Assembly: GCF_003026365.1 (NCBI RefSeq)
Contig: NZ_PYOM01000009.1
Coordinates: 1 to 64,000, forward strand
Direction of reading: 5' to 3'
Source: Photobacterium angustum
GTDB taxonomy: Bacteria > Pseudomonadota > Gammaproteobacteria > Enterobacterales > Vibrionaceae
DNA length: 64,000 nucleotides
The notes beneath the pieces were generated by a model, which saw nothing but the letters and a program-made list of their open reading frames with translations, was not told the DNA's origin and ran no database searches. A program made the translations under genes and the position numbers. Shown here in pieces: positions 7,426 to 16,109 of the stretch (position 1 is its first letter; every line of letters begins with the position of its first letter).

Positions 7426-8406
7426 TTAAGCAAAATGCGCTAAGAGTGCAGTGATCGCTTGATTACGGAGTGGATCACTTTCAAATAGGATCTCATGGCG
7501 AGAACCTTCAATAATCTGAAAATCACAGTGCCCTGAGCCTTGGTTTAGCTGTTGATGAAATTGCTGCTGACAGACGTTATCAACAATTTTATCTTCACTA
7601 CCTTGAAGTAGAAGAACAGGAATCGTGATGGTATTGGCCTGTTGAATGGCTCGACGTGCCGCTTTAATACTTTCCCATACCCAGTGATTACTTGCGCCAC
7701 CAATACGTAATTCAGGGCGGACATCATAAAGATCGCGAAACCATTGGTAACGTGCTTGGCTGTGGGTGAGTAAGTTACCATCGAACGGTTTGGCGTAATA
7801 GGGCTTTTGACCAATAGCGTAGTGAGGTTGACGACGAAATAATTCGGTGATGCCGATCAAGGCTTCGGCAAAGGGCTTTAAGTGAGGTTTAACATAGATA
7901 CCATGCATCGGTGCACTAAGTACGGCGCGGTCAAAAAGAGTGGGATAACGAGCAAGTGCTAAACTGGTGATTGCCCCTCCCATTGAATGACCAAGGATGA
8001 AGTGCTGTTTATAACCTTGTGGTTTGACGATGTTTTGCATAAAAAGATGCAAGTCTTCAATATAGTCATCAAAGTCTTCGACATACCCCAATTCATGATC
8101 GGCGACTAAGCGTTCAGACACGCCCTGACCACGATGGTCGAAGGAATAAACATGGTAGCCTTGTTTGACTAAATCATAGAACAGCTCTTGGTATTTCCAA
8201 TAGGTTTCTACTCGCCCATTAACCACTATAATGACTTTATCACTGCGCTTTGGGGTTAAACTGACCCATCCTAATTCACATTGTTTAACACCAGTGAATT
8301 TTCCTTCGTGACGTTGTTGCCACATTTCACTTACCGCACTCGTCATTGTGTGGTTGAAATGTTCTTCTTGAGAAAAGGGGGGAAAAGTCGAAGGTTGACA
8401 AGTCAT
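7426..8406 (-). CDS. pldB: Lysophospholipase L2, alpha/beta hydrolase
   Basis: 326-residue serine hydrolase of the PldB group that removes the acyl chain of lysophospholipids at the inner membrane. It shows the oxyanion/core stretch SFDHRGQGVS, the nucleophile elbow GHSMGG (about 140-145), the late acid GSEDKIVDN and the catalytic His in GSRHEILFE. Divergent from rhtB across a 204-base gap holding a palindrome. The neighbours yigL and rhtB support orthology with E. coli pldB. Confidence 0.88.
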   Translation of the reverse strand: MTCQPSTFPPFSQEEHFNHTMTSAVSEMWQQRHEGKFTGVKQCELGWVSLTPKRSDKVIIVVNGRVETYWKYQELFYDLVKQGYHVYSFDHRGQGVSERLVADHELGYVEDFDDYIEDLHLFMQNIVKPQGYKQHFILGHSMGGAITSLALARYPTLFDRAVLSAPMHGIYVKPHLKPFAEALIGITELFRRQPHYAIGQKPYYAKPFDGNLLTHSQARYQWFRDLYDVRPELRIGGASNHWVWESIKAARRAIQQANTITIPVLLLQGSEDKIVDNVCQQQFHQQLNQGSGHCDFQIIEGSRHEILFESDPLRNQAITALLAHFA

Positions 8407-8487
8407 TAAAGCGCGTCCGAAATTTATCTGTTTGAAAGCATCACAGCAAATTATGGCGTGGCGATTACTGTGGATTAGTCAAAAAAT

Positions 8488-8507
8488 GTATACTTGGTAC
8501 AGTATAC
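8488..8507. promoter_or_regulatory. 20-base palindrome between pldB and rhtB
   Basis: GTATACT at 8488-8494 and its exact complement at 8501-8507 flank TGGTAC, giving a nearly perfect 20-base dyad in the divergent promoter region. TATACT also resembles a -10 element with an upstream TG. An operator for an unidentified dimeric repressor is the likeliest reading. Confidence 0.45.
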
Positions 8508-8610
8508 CTTATTTATCTAAGACAGAATAAGTGTATCCATATTGCTTTATTTGTTCTATTCAGGTTATAAACGCATTTTATAAATGTCATAAAAATTTCA
8601 CTGAGATCAC

Positions 8611-9228
8611 ATGAGTATTGATGTTTGGTTAGCATATTTGCTCGCTGCAGTTATCTTTAGTTTTGCACCTGGCTCTGGTACCGTAAATTCAATCAGTAAT
8701 GGGATGGTTTATGGCTGGCGTAAGTCATTAGCCTCTATTATCGGCTTGCAGTGTGGTATGGCAGCACACATCATTCTTGTTGGCGTAGGGCTAGGAACGA
8801 TAGTCGCCGGCTCTGAGTTGGCTTTTACCATTATTAAGTGGCTAGGTGCGGTGTACTTAGTGTGGCTCGGGATCCAAAAGTGGCGTGAGAAGTCAGCATT
8901 AGCCTTAGATGAGCGTGATAGCTCCGTATCGGCTGCCACATTGTTTAAACGAGCAGTGTTTGTCAATTTAACCAATCCCAAAACGATTGTGTTCTTAGTT
9001 GCGTTATTTCCTCAGTTTATCAATCCAGTAGAACCTCAATTACCGCAGTTATTGGTACTTGGTATCACGACATTAGTCGTCGATGGTTGTGTAATGTTAT
9101 TTTATGTACTGTTAGCGTCACGCTTTACCCGCTATATCCGTTCAACAACGGTGATGTCTCGTTTAAACCGTTTATTCGGATCTATGTTTATCGGATGTGG
9201 TGCTTTACTTGCTTTGGCTCGCGCGTAA
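8611..9228 (+). CDS. rhtB: Homoserine/homoserine lactone exporter RhtB (LysE family)
   Basis: 205-residue six-helix LysE/RhtB-family exporter in the inner membrane. The family signature FAPGSGTVNSISNGMVYGWRKSLASIIGLQ is in the first 50 residues, followed by LVGVGLG, KWLGAVYLVWLGIQKW and NLTNPKTIVFLVALFPQF. Sequence and synteny with pldB-yigL match E. coli RhtB, which exports homoserine and its lactone. A c-di-GMP-type gene follows after 29 bases on the same strand and may be co-transcribed. Confidence 0.88.
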   Translation: MSIDVWLAYLLAAVIFSFAPGSGTVNSISNGMVYGWRKSLASIIGLQCGMAAHIILVGVGLGTIVAGSELAFTIIKWLGAVYLVWLGIQKWREKSALALDERDSSVSAATLFKRAVFVNLTNPKTIVFLVALFPQFINPVEPQLPQLLVLGITTLVVDGCVMLFYVLLASRFTRYIRSTTVMSRLNRLFGSMFIGCGALLALARA

Positions 9229-9257
9229 ATTTTGATGATAGATAAAGGAAAGGTTTG

Positions 9258-10481
9258 ATGTATTCCTATGTTGCTCGTCAGCCAATCTTTAATCGTAAGC
9301 AACAAACGATTGGCTATGAATTATTATTTCGTGACGGAGAAAGTAATGCTTTTCCGAATATCGATGCAAGTGAAGCGACATCTCGCTTAGTCATGGAAAA
9401 TTACATGGCGATTGGTGACAACCGCTCATACAAAGGTCAGAGAAACTTTATTAATTTTCCTGAGCATTGTTTGATTGAATTGATGCCATTATTACTGCCT
9501 AAAGATAAGGTTATTATTGAAATCCTTGAAAGTTGTCGTCCAAGTGATGAACTTTTACAGGCAGTTAAACATCTTCATCAAAAAGGCTATCTCTTTGCGC
9601 TTGATGATTTTGATTGTAACCCGGAATGGCAGCGTTTCCTGCCGTACATATCAGTTATTAAATTAGATTTATTGGCGTTAGGTATCGATCAAGCTTGCCA
9701 ATATGTAAAAGATAACCAGCACCTAAAAACTAAGTTTTTAGCAGAAAAAGTCGAAACCTATGAGGATTATGCGCAAGCACTAGCTGTGGGATTCCATTTA
9801 TTCCAAGGTTATTTTTTCAGTAAACCTGAAGTGCTAAAAAGCCGTAAAGTGGCACCATCAGAGCTCACAACGGTACAGCTACTGCATGAAATCTCCCATG
9901 ATCCGGTGGATTTTTCTCGTATCGAAACCATTATTAGCCGTGACGTATCTCTGTCTTATTTATTGCTCCGTTACGTTAATACCGTGACCAAGCGCTTACG
10001 CTCACCGATCAGCTCATTTCGCCAAGCTTTAGTGTATTTAGGTGAAGATAACTTACGCTTATTTATTGGTGTTGTGGCTACCGCGCATGCTGCGCTTGAT
10101 AAGCCAAAAGAGCTTTATGCCTTATCGTTATTACGCGCAAAAATGTGTGAGTTACTAGTGACAAAAGGCGGCATTGTGCTTCGCTCAGAACAAGCCTTTT
10201 TAGCTGGGATGTTCTCGTTACTGGATGCTTTGCTTGATAATTCACTAGAGAGCTTACTGGATATGATCCAGCTTCAACCTGAAATTAAATCCGCACTTTT
10301 ACAACGTAATGGGCGATTGGGCTTAGTGTTGGATGTGGTTGATGCGTTTAGTACAGCAGATTGGACACGGGTACAGATTTGTTGTCAGGTGCTGGGGATA
10401 AAAGAAGAAGTGGTGCACGAAAGTTATTTGTCTGCGGTTGAGTGGGCAGATAAATGTACCGCGGTGAATTTAAAGCGATAA
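9258..10481 (+). CDS. EAL-HDOD two-domain signalling protein
   Basis: 407 residues: N-terminal EAL-type phosphodiesterase domain (about 5-200) and C-terminal HDOD domain (about 200-400). The EAL core reads YELLFRDG rather than EAL, but the other metal and catalytic positions are visible: Asn in FINFPE, Glu in IIEILES, ALDDF, IKLD, AEKVE and QGYFFSKP. Cyclic di-GMP hydrolysis is therefore plausible. The arrangement resembles Vibrio CdgJ-type motility regulators (from memory, low certainty). ATG at 9258 preferred over the TTG at 9255 because of GGAAAGG just upstream. Possibly an operon with rhtB. Confidence 0.83.
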   Translation: MYSYVARQPIFNRKQQTIGYELLFRDGESNAFPNIDASEATSRLVMENYMAIGDNRSYKGQRNFINFPEHCLIELMPLLLPKDKVIIEILESCRPSDELLQAVKHLHQKGYLFALDDFDCNPEWQRFLPYISVIKLDLLALGIDQACQYVKDNQHLKTKFLAEKVETYEDYAQALAVGFHLFQGYFFSKPEVLKSRKVAPSELTTVQLLHEISHDPVDFSRIETIISRDVSLSYLLLRYVNTVTKRLRSPISSFRQALVYLGEDNLRLFIGVVATAHAALDKPKELYALSLLRAKMCELLVTKGGIVLRSEQAFLAGMFSLLDALLDNSLESLLDMIQLQPEIKSALLQRNGRLGLVLDVVDAFSTADWTRVQICCQVLGIKEEVVHESYLSAVEWADKCTAVNLKR

Positions 10482-10624
10482 AAAATGGGGGCTATGTAGT
10501 CTCGCCCCCGAATAGGAATCGTAATATTGTAGTTGGAGAGTCGAAGGGAGCAGCGCCGTTGATACAATGCTGCAAGCGCATAATATGGCCCGACTAAATC
10601 CATATCTGCTTGTTTATCTGTTTT

Positions 10625-11101
10625 CTATTGGCGGTATGCGTTTAACATCCATAGCAGTTTTTCTTGCTCACGAATGTAATCACCCATCAATGCTGCCGTA
10701 CCTTCATCATCAGCATCACCTGCTTGCGCTAAAATTTGACGTTCTAAACGTAGCAAGACACTAAAGCCATTCACTAAGCCTTCAACACAGTCTTTACCTT
10801 GCGTTGCATTGTGATGTTCTTTGATATCACTCGCGGCGAGGTAACTGCTGAAGCTATGATCTGGCGTATGACCAAGGGTTAAAATACGCTCCGCAAGTTC
10901 ATCGATTTTTAGCTGAAGATCGGTGTAGATCTCTTCAAACTTCACATGAAGTTCAAAAAACTCTTGTCCTTTAATATTCCAGTGATAGCCACGGGTATTC
11001 ATGTATAACACTTGGTAATCAGCTAATAATTTATTGAGGTCTGTAGCCAGAGCTTGCGCCTTTTGGGTATCGAGACCGATTAAATTCATTTCGCTAGTCA
11101 T
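10625..11101 (-). CDS. dps: Dps-family DNA-binding ferritin-like protein
   Basis: 158-residue four-helix Dps protein; dodecamers oxidise and store iron and protect DNA in starvation or peroxide stress. The ferroxidase signature YMNTRGYHWNIKGQEFFELHVKFEEIYTDL (about 33-62) contains the inter-subunit His and the Asp/Glu ligands. The N-terminus lacks a long lysine tail, so DNA binding may be weak. GAGGAAAG precedes the ATG. Expressed alone; no clear OxyR or IHF site identified by eye. Confidence 0.88.
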   Translation of the reverse strand: MTSEMNLIGLDTQKAQALATDLNKLLADYQVLYMNTRGYHWNIKGQEFFELHVKFEEIYTDLQLKIDELAERILTLGHTPDHSFSSYLAASDIKEHHNATQGKDCVEGLVNGFSVLLRLERQILAQAGDADDEGTAALMGDYIREQEKLLWMLNAYRQ

Positions 11102-11249
11102 GCTACTTTCCTCACTTATTCGATAAATTGGCTAAAAGGTGCTTACCTCTCAGAAGATGTGTTCAGTATAGGATTAATCTCATGATAGGTATAACTGTTA
11201 GGTTCTATTGTACCAATAGGTGGTAGCTATCTTTATTGGCTGGATAAGA

Positions 11250-11291
11250 GAAAGCCACCAGATGTGATTCGGTAAACATCGAGTGGCTTTC
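11250..11291 (-). terminator. Terminator of the patatin gene
   Basis: GAAAGCCAC (11250-11258) pairs with 11283-11291, with a second inner stem GATGT/ACATC (11261-11265 and 11276-11280). On the minus strand it is followed by a T-rich stretch. Confidence 0.65.
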
Positions 11292-11310
11292 TAAAGATAT
11301 TTATTACTAT

Positions 11311-12195
11311 TTACGCGGCGATTAAATCACCGTGGCAGTTTTCACCATAACAAGGGGTGATGCCACAAATACGGTTACCAGCGGCTTTACCCATCGCATA
11401 GCCTTGTTCTAGCTTATCGAGATTACGGGTTAAACGTCCAACTTGAAAATCGTTATTGGGCGCAATGACTGTGATTTTACAATCTTTCGGAGGGTGATTT
11501 ATAAAATCGAGCGCGGCGTTATAGCGTTGAGCACGTTTGATCACCGAGTCTGCAAATGCAGGATGATCGTGGAACATGGATTTGATCAACCATGGCACCT
11601 TGGTTTCGGCTTTGTGGAAGCCTAAAGGTTTAGACAGTACTACTGTGATATCACGGGCCCCGCGACGGTAAGCTTCGATAACAGGGATGGAATCTGCTAC
11701 GCCGCCATCACTCATTGCAATGCCATTAATAGTAAGGTTATGGCGATAAGCAATAGGTAAGGCGCAGGTCGCTTCCATCACGGGGGTCACGTTATAACGA
11801 GTGACTTCAATGTACTCGGCTTCGCCAGTTTCTAGATTTGTTGTGGTGGCAAATAAAGGAATCTGACGCTGCTCATATTTGTGTAAGTTGAGTGGAAGAT
11901 GACGGGTACTGGTTCGCCATAGCCAATCAATATCAGTGAGATGTCCACCATGAGTAAATCGTGAAAAGTTAATAAACTCAGGATCACGGGAATATTCGGT
12001 AATGATTTTATGACTGCGGCCATAGTTACCACACAGATAACCAATGAGGTTGGTTGCTCCAGCTGACACCCCAATCGCAAAATCAAAGTCAACATAGTTG
12101 TTATCGAGAAAGGCATCTAGTACGCCACTCGCAAAAATACCGCGCATTGCACCGCCTTCAACAACCAGTGCTCGTGAATTTTCTGCTGTGTTCAT
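11311..12195 (-). CDS. Patatin-like phospholipase (YjjU-type)
   Basis: 294-residue patatin-fold acyl hydrolase. Oxyanion loop GGAMRGIFASGVL (15-27), nucleophile elbow GVSAGA near 43-48, and the Asp of the Ser-Asp dyad in MSDGGVADSIP near 177. No signal peptide, so cytoplasmic. The domain end resembles E. coli YjjU; substrate unknown (phospholipids or acyl-CoA/ACP pool are typical). A CRP-like site lies just upstream, which would tie expression to carbon status. Confidence 0.82.
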   Translation of the reverse strand: MNTAENSRALVVEGGAMRGIFASGVLDAFLDNNYVDFDFAIGVSAGATNLIGYLCGNYGRSHKIITEYSRDPEFINFSRFTHGGHLTDIDWLWRTSTRHLPLNLHKYEQRQIPLFATTTNLETGEAEYIEVTRYNVTPVMEATCALPIAYRHNLTINGIAMSDGGVADSIPVIEAYRRGARDITVVLSKPLGFHKAETKVPWLIKSMFHDHPAFADSVIKRAQRYNAALDFINHPPKDCKITVIAPNNDFQVGRLTRNLDKLEQGYAMGKAAGNRICGITPCYGENCHGDLIAA

Positions 12196-12220
12196 ACCAA
12201 ACTACCCATAACTAGAATTA

Positions 12221-12236
12221 AGTGACCAATGTCACA
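12221..12236. promoter_or_regulatory. CRP-like binding site upstream of the patatin gene
   Basis: AGTGACCAATGTCACA matches the TGTGA-N6-TCACA consensus at nine of ten positions. It lies 26 bases upstream of the patatin start codon on the minus strand, so it could act at a promoter close to the gene. Inference from motif only. Confidence 0.4.
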
Positions 12237-12298
12237 AGAATAAAGCTCGCTGGGCTATAGTGACAGTCGGTTTTTCTTATCAGTGTGATAGGAAAAAC

Positions 12299-13156
12299 TT
12301 AACCTTTTTCTGCTTGGGTGGTGGTAACACTTTGGCTCAAGACTTTAATACATTCAGAAAGGGCTGGGTTTAAGGTTTTACTGGCGGGATAGCATAGCCC
12401 TAAACGGCGGAACATCCTTGGGCCTTCGAGTGGTACGGTCACCAGTTGGTTGGCACTTTCTAGCACTCCTGTAGGCAAAAATGAAATGCCAAGACCTGCT
12501 TGAACCAAGTGCATAACTTGAGTTTTATGCTCAGCTTTTGCGACGAGATTAACGGATAGACCGTCACAGGCGAGCAAGCTAATAGTCTGCTGATGGGCTT
12601 CACAAGGTGGGCACTCAATAAAATCATGCTGATGCAGTTGCTCAGGCGAGACCAACGGTAAGTTTGCCAACGGGTGATCAGGTAACATGCAAAGCACGTA
12701 ATCTTCATCCCATAGCGGTAAGAAGATCTCATCTTCTGCTTTGAACATATCGAGAGTTAAGCGGGCATCAGCAGTTTTCTCGTGATCAACCAGTTCGAGC
12801 GATAGATTGGCAATATTGTGGTGTAAGGTTGCAAAGACTTTCGCCAGTTGGCTTTGGCTCAAATCAGGAAAATTTGCCAAGGTTAATGGTAAGCGCTCGG
12901 TGCGTTGCTGGAATAGTTGCGGTAGGGTATTCACATCATTAAGCAAACGGATTGCTAAGGGATATAAGTAGTGAGCTTCATCGGTGACATCAACCCCTTT
13001 TTTATGACGTAAGAACAGCACAGTATTCAGCTCTTGCTCTAGTTGTTTAATACCGTTGGAAATCGACGGTTGAGAAACAAAGCAGCGCTCTGCGGCAAGG
13101 GTGATGTTTTTTTCTTCATAAACCGCAATGAAAAAGCGTAGTAGTCGTAAATCCAT
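12299..13156 (-). CDS. LysR-family transcriptional regulator
   Basis: 285 residues with the standard N-terminal winged helix-turn-helix (MDLRLLRFFIAVYEEKNITLAAERCFVSQPSISNGIKQLE pattern, residues 1-40) and a C-terminal type-2 periplasmic-binding-like effector domain. Same strand as, and directly downstream of, the AbgT transporter gene, but separated from it by a strong terminator. It may regulate that transporter. Effector unknown. Confidence 0.83.
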   Translation of the reverse strand: MDLRLLRFFIAVYEEKNITLAAERCFVSQPSISNGIKQLEQELNTVLFLRHKKGVDVTDEAHYLYPLAIRLLNDVNTLPQLFQQRTERLPLTLANFPDLSQSQLAKVFATLHHNIANLSLELVDHEKTADARLTLDMFKAEDEIFLPLWDEDYVLCMLPDHPLANLPLVSPEQLHQHDFIECPPCEAHQQTISLLACDGLSVNLVAKAEHKTQVMHLVQAGLGISFLPTGVLESANQLVTVPLEGPRMFRRLGLCYPASKTLNPALSECIKVLSQSVTTTQAEKG

Positions 13157-13225
13157 CGTAAGTTACCTGAATATGATGCTAAGTGAGCAGATTATCATAG
13201 GAATCGAATAAGCGGGAAAACAGGC

Positions 13226-13253
13226 ATAAAAAAGCCGGACATGATGTCCGGCT
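13226..13253 (-). terminator. Terminator of the abgT-family gene
   Basis: AGCCGGACA (13233-13241) pairs with 13245-13253 around a three-base loop. On the minus strand it runs into a T-tract (complement of 13227-13233). Confidence 0.85.
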
Positions 13254-13269
13254 AAAGGGGGATTACAGG

Positions 13270-14850
13270 TTAACCTGCGATGTTGTAGTAAGTATTAGCA
13301 CCTGGGCCGACTGGGATACCCAGTACGAACACCCAAACATAGAACATGATGCTCCAGCCAATCACGAATACAATCGAGTAAGGCAGCATGGTTGAAATTA
13401 GCGTACCTAAACCAAGGTTCTTCTGGTAGCGGGTGGCTACCGCTAAGATCATACCGAAGTAGCTCATCATAGGAGTGATGATGTTGGTAACAGAATCACC
13501 GATACGGTATGCCGCTTGAATTGTTTCAGGCGCGTAACCTACCAGCATTAACATTGGAATAAAGATAGGTGCGGTTACCGCCCACTGCGCCGATGCTGAA
13601 CCAATCATTAGGTTGATAAAGCCACACATTAGGATGAAGGCGAAGAACAGCGCAGGACCTGTTAGACCAATCGATTGTAGGAAGTCTGCACCACCTACCG
13701 CAAATACTTGACCGAAGTTAGTCCACTTAAAGAACGCCACGAATTGGGCTGCGAAGAACACCAGTACAATGTACATACCCATTGATGACATCGACACTGA
13801 CATCGCGTTGATCACATCACGGTCGTTCTTCATCGTGCCAACGACTTTACCGTAAACAAAGCCTGGAATAGCGAAGAACACGAAGATAAATGCCACGATA
13901 CCTTTAAGGAACGGAGAGCCTGCCACTAAACCAGTTTGTGGGTTACGTAAAATACCATCAGCAGGCACAATCGTCAGTGCTAGCAGTGCTGCAAGACCAG
14001 CCGCTTTCAAACCTTTCTTTTCAAGCGCAGTCAGTTTGCCCATTTTATCTTGGCTTAAATCATCGCTAGCTTCAGAAGCCTCATATTTGCCTAGTTTCGG
14101 CTCAACGATTTTCTCAGTAACGAATGCACCCATGATGGTGATCGCAAAGGTTGAAGCAAACATGAAGTACCAGTTTACTTCTGGGCCAACAATGTAGTTA
14201 GGATCGATCATCTGTGCTGCAGTTTGGGTAATACCCGATAGCAGTGGATCAACCGTACCTAGTAGTAAGTTCGCACTGTAACCACCTGATACACCAGCAA
14301 AAGCGGCGGCAAGACCTGCTAATGGGTGACGACCTAGAGAGTGGAATAGCATTGCCGCAAGTGGAATAAGTACCACGTAGCCAAGTTCAGAGGCGGTGTT
14401 AGAGATAATACCGGCAAATACTACGACTAGCGTTACCATGCGACGAGATGCGCCCATTACCAAACCACGCATCGCAGAAGACAATAGACCAGAATGTTCT
14501 GCAATCGCGACACCTAGCATAGCAACCAGCACCGTACCTAGTGGTGCAAAGCCTGTGAAGTTTTTCACCAGGTTTGCCACGATAAGTTGTAGACCTTCTG
14601 CGTTAAGTAGGCTGACCACATGGATCATACCGTCAGCGGCACGACCTGCTGCGCCTTCTGGTCGAGGATCGGCAACAGAAACACCGAAATAGCCTGCAAT
14701 GCCAGAGGCAACTAAAATCGCGACACAGAAGATAGCGAAGAGTGTGATTGGGTGAGGTAATAAGTTACCTAACCATTCGACGGTATCAAGAAAACGGGTA
14801 AAAAGTGTTTTCTTAGGTTGTGGTTGTTGTTGTGAAGCTGATGAATGCAT
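13270..14850 (-). CDS. AbgT/MtrF-family transporter
   Basis: 526-residue polytopic inner-membrane protein of the AbgT family (p-aminobenzoyl-glutamate transporters and sulphonamide-exporting relatives). Family stretches include LPHPITLFAIF near the start, FTGFAPLGTVLVAMLGVAIAEHSGL, FAGIISNTASELGYVVLIPL, GSASAQWAVTAPIFIPML and YRIGDSVTNIITPMMSYFG, which form the two helix-hairpin substrate region. Start at 14850 chosen because GGAGGT lies five bases upstream; an upstream TTG falls inside that site. A LysR gene follows. Actual substrate cannot be read from sequence. Confidence 0.87.
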   Translation of the reverse strand: MHSSASQQQPQPKKTLFTRFLDTVEWLGNLLPHPITLFAIFCVAILVASGIAGYFGVSVADPRPEGAAGRAADGMIHVVSLLNAEGLQLIVANLVKNFTGFAPLGTVLVAMLGVAIAEHSGLLSSAMRGLVMGASRRMVTLVVVFAGIISNTASELGYVVLIPLAAMLFHSLGRHPLAGLAAAFAGVSGGYSANLLLGTVDPLLSGITQTAAQMIDPNYIVGPEVNWYFMFASTFAITIMGAFVTEKIVEPKLGKYEASEASDDLSQDKMGKLTALEKKGLKAAGLAALLALTIVPADGILRNPQTGLVAGSPFLKGIVAFIFVFFAIPGFVYGKVVGTMKNDRDVINAMSVSMSSMGMYIVLVFFAAQFVAFFKWTNFGQVFAVGGADFLQSIGLTGPALFFAFILMCGFINLMIGSASAQWAVTAPIFIPMLMLVGYAPETIQAAYRIGDSVTNIITPMMSYFGMILAVATRYQKNLGLGTLISTMLPYSIVFVIGWSIMFYVWVFVLGIPVGPGANTYYNIAG

Positions 14851-15227
14851 CACTACCTCCAATATAGTTTTAATCCCATCAATGGGTACTGCTTTGTGAA
14901 TGAGATGTTATATCGCAAAATGTTGTAAAATCAATGTTAAATTGTTTCTAATTGTAAATAGGTAATAAATAAGACTTTTAAATGTGTTTTAACGCGGGAT
15001 TTTTAACTATTTGTTAAAGCTATGTTTTTTGTTGCATAAAAACCCTTTCATTTGGATAAGAAAAGCCAATAAAAAAGTAATAAAAAAAGCTCTTATCCAT
15101 AATTTTTTTTGATGATAAACCTAAGAAATCGATATTTTTCACTTATCTCAATTCGACCTATAGTGAATGCATCAACAACATGCCGGCCTGTTGAATATTT
15201 TTCGAATTACCAGAGTAGGAAAGTCTT
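14851..15227. other. Divergent intergenic region, abgT-type gene / SDR gene
   Basis: 377 bases, very A/T-rich with several A- and T-tracts. It should hold the two divergent promoters. I see no open frame, repeat or clear operator. Confidence 0.5.
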
Positions 15228-15950
15228 ATGTCTAAATCTTTAGTTGTTATTACAGGTGCAAGTTCGGGTATTGGTGAAGCAACAGCACGTCAATTGTCTG
15301 CAGAAGGTTACCCATTATTATTACTTGCGCGTCGTGTAGAGCGTATGGAAGCAATGAACTTACCTAATACACTATGCCGAGCAGTTGATGTTACTGATGT
15401 GCAGGCAATCCAAGCGGCCGTTGCTGAAGCGGAAGAAAAGTTTGGTCCTGTTGATTGTTTAATTAACAATGCTGGCATGATGTTACTTGGCCTTGCTGAT
15501 GAACAAGATCCAGCAGAATGGCAGACGATGTTTAATGTTAATGTGATGGGTATGCTTAACGGTATTCACGTTGTATTGGCAGGCATGAAAGCACGTAAAC
15601 ACGGTACAGTGATCAACATTAGTTCTATTGCAGGGCGTAAAACCTTCCCTAATCATGCGGCTTATTGCGGAACTAAATTTGCCGTTCATGCGATCACTGA
15701 AAATATCCGTGAAGAAGTCGCTGACGATAATGTTCGCTTTATTACTATCGCACCAGGTGCTGTTGAAACTGAATTATTGAGTCATACCAGCAGTGACGCG
15801 ATTAAAGCTGGCTATGAAGAGTGGAAAGAAGGTATGGGTGGGGTGATTGCACCACAAGATATTGCGAATGCGATTAGCTATGCATACAACCAACCACAGA
15901 ATTTATGTATTCGTGAAATTGTGCTTGCTGCAACACGCCAACAACCATAA
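15228..15950 (+). CDS. Classical short-chain dehydrogenase/reductase
   Basis: 240-residue NAD(P)-dependent oxidoreductase with a Rossmann fold. TGASSGIG at about 9-16 is the cofactor loop, NNAG at about 86-89, catalytic Ser in NISSIAG near 139 and the YxxxK pair in AYCGTKFA near 152-156. Arg residues after beta-2 (LARRVERM) favour NADPH. Related to YdfG/YwfD-type SDRs but I cannot assign a substrate. Monocistronic, followed by a hairpin with a T-tract. Confidence 0.85.
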   Translation: MSKSLVVITGASSGIGEATARQLSAEGYPLLLLARRVERMEAMNLPNTLCRAVDVTDVQAIQAAVAEAEEKFGPVDCLINNAGMMLLGLADEQDPAEWQTMFNVNVMGMLNGIHVVLAGMKARKHGTVINISSIAGRKTFPNHAAYCGTKFAVHAITENIREEVADDNVRFITIAPGAVETELLSHTSSDAIKAGYEEWKEGMGGVIAPQDIANAISYAYNQPQNLCIREIVLAATRQQP

Positions 15951-16045
15951 TGCGTTGGCGTTGAAGAGGGGAATGTCAGCGTGTTGTGAGTAATGTTAAA
16001 AAGACACGCTTATTCAATACATGTTATTGATCCCCTGTTATATTT

Positions 16046-16091
16046 AAAGAGAAGTTATTGGTATCAGTGATATTAATAGTTTCTCTTTTTT
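16046..16091 (+). terminator. Terminator of the SDR gene, close to the next start codon
   Basis: AAAGAGAA (16046-16053) pairs with TTCTCTTT (16081-16088), with an inner short stem, followed by T's. It ends about 20 bases before the acyltransferase ATG, so it could also influence that gene's leader. Confidence 0.55.
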
Positions 16092-16109
16092 GTATCAGAG
16101 GGATAGGTA

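Noticed and set aside
10487-10509. GGGGGC/GCCCCC hairpin after the EAL-HDOD gene as a terminator
   Set aside because: The stem is short with an 11-base loop and no T-tract follows.
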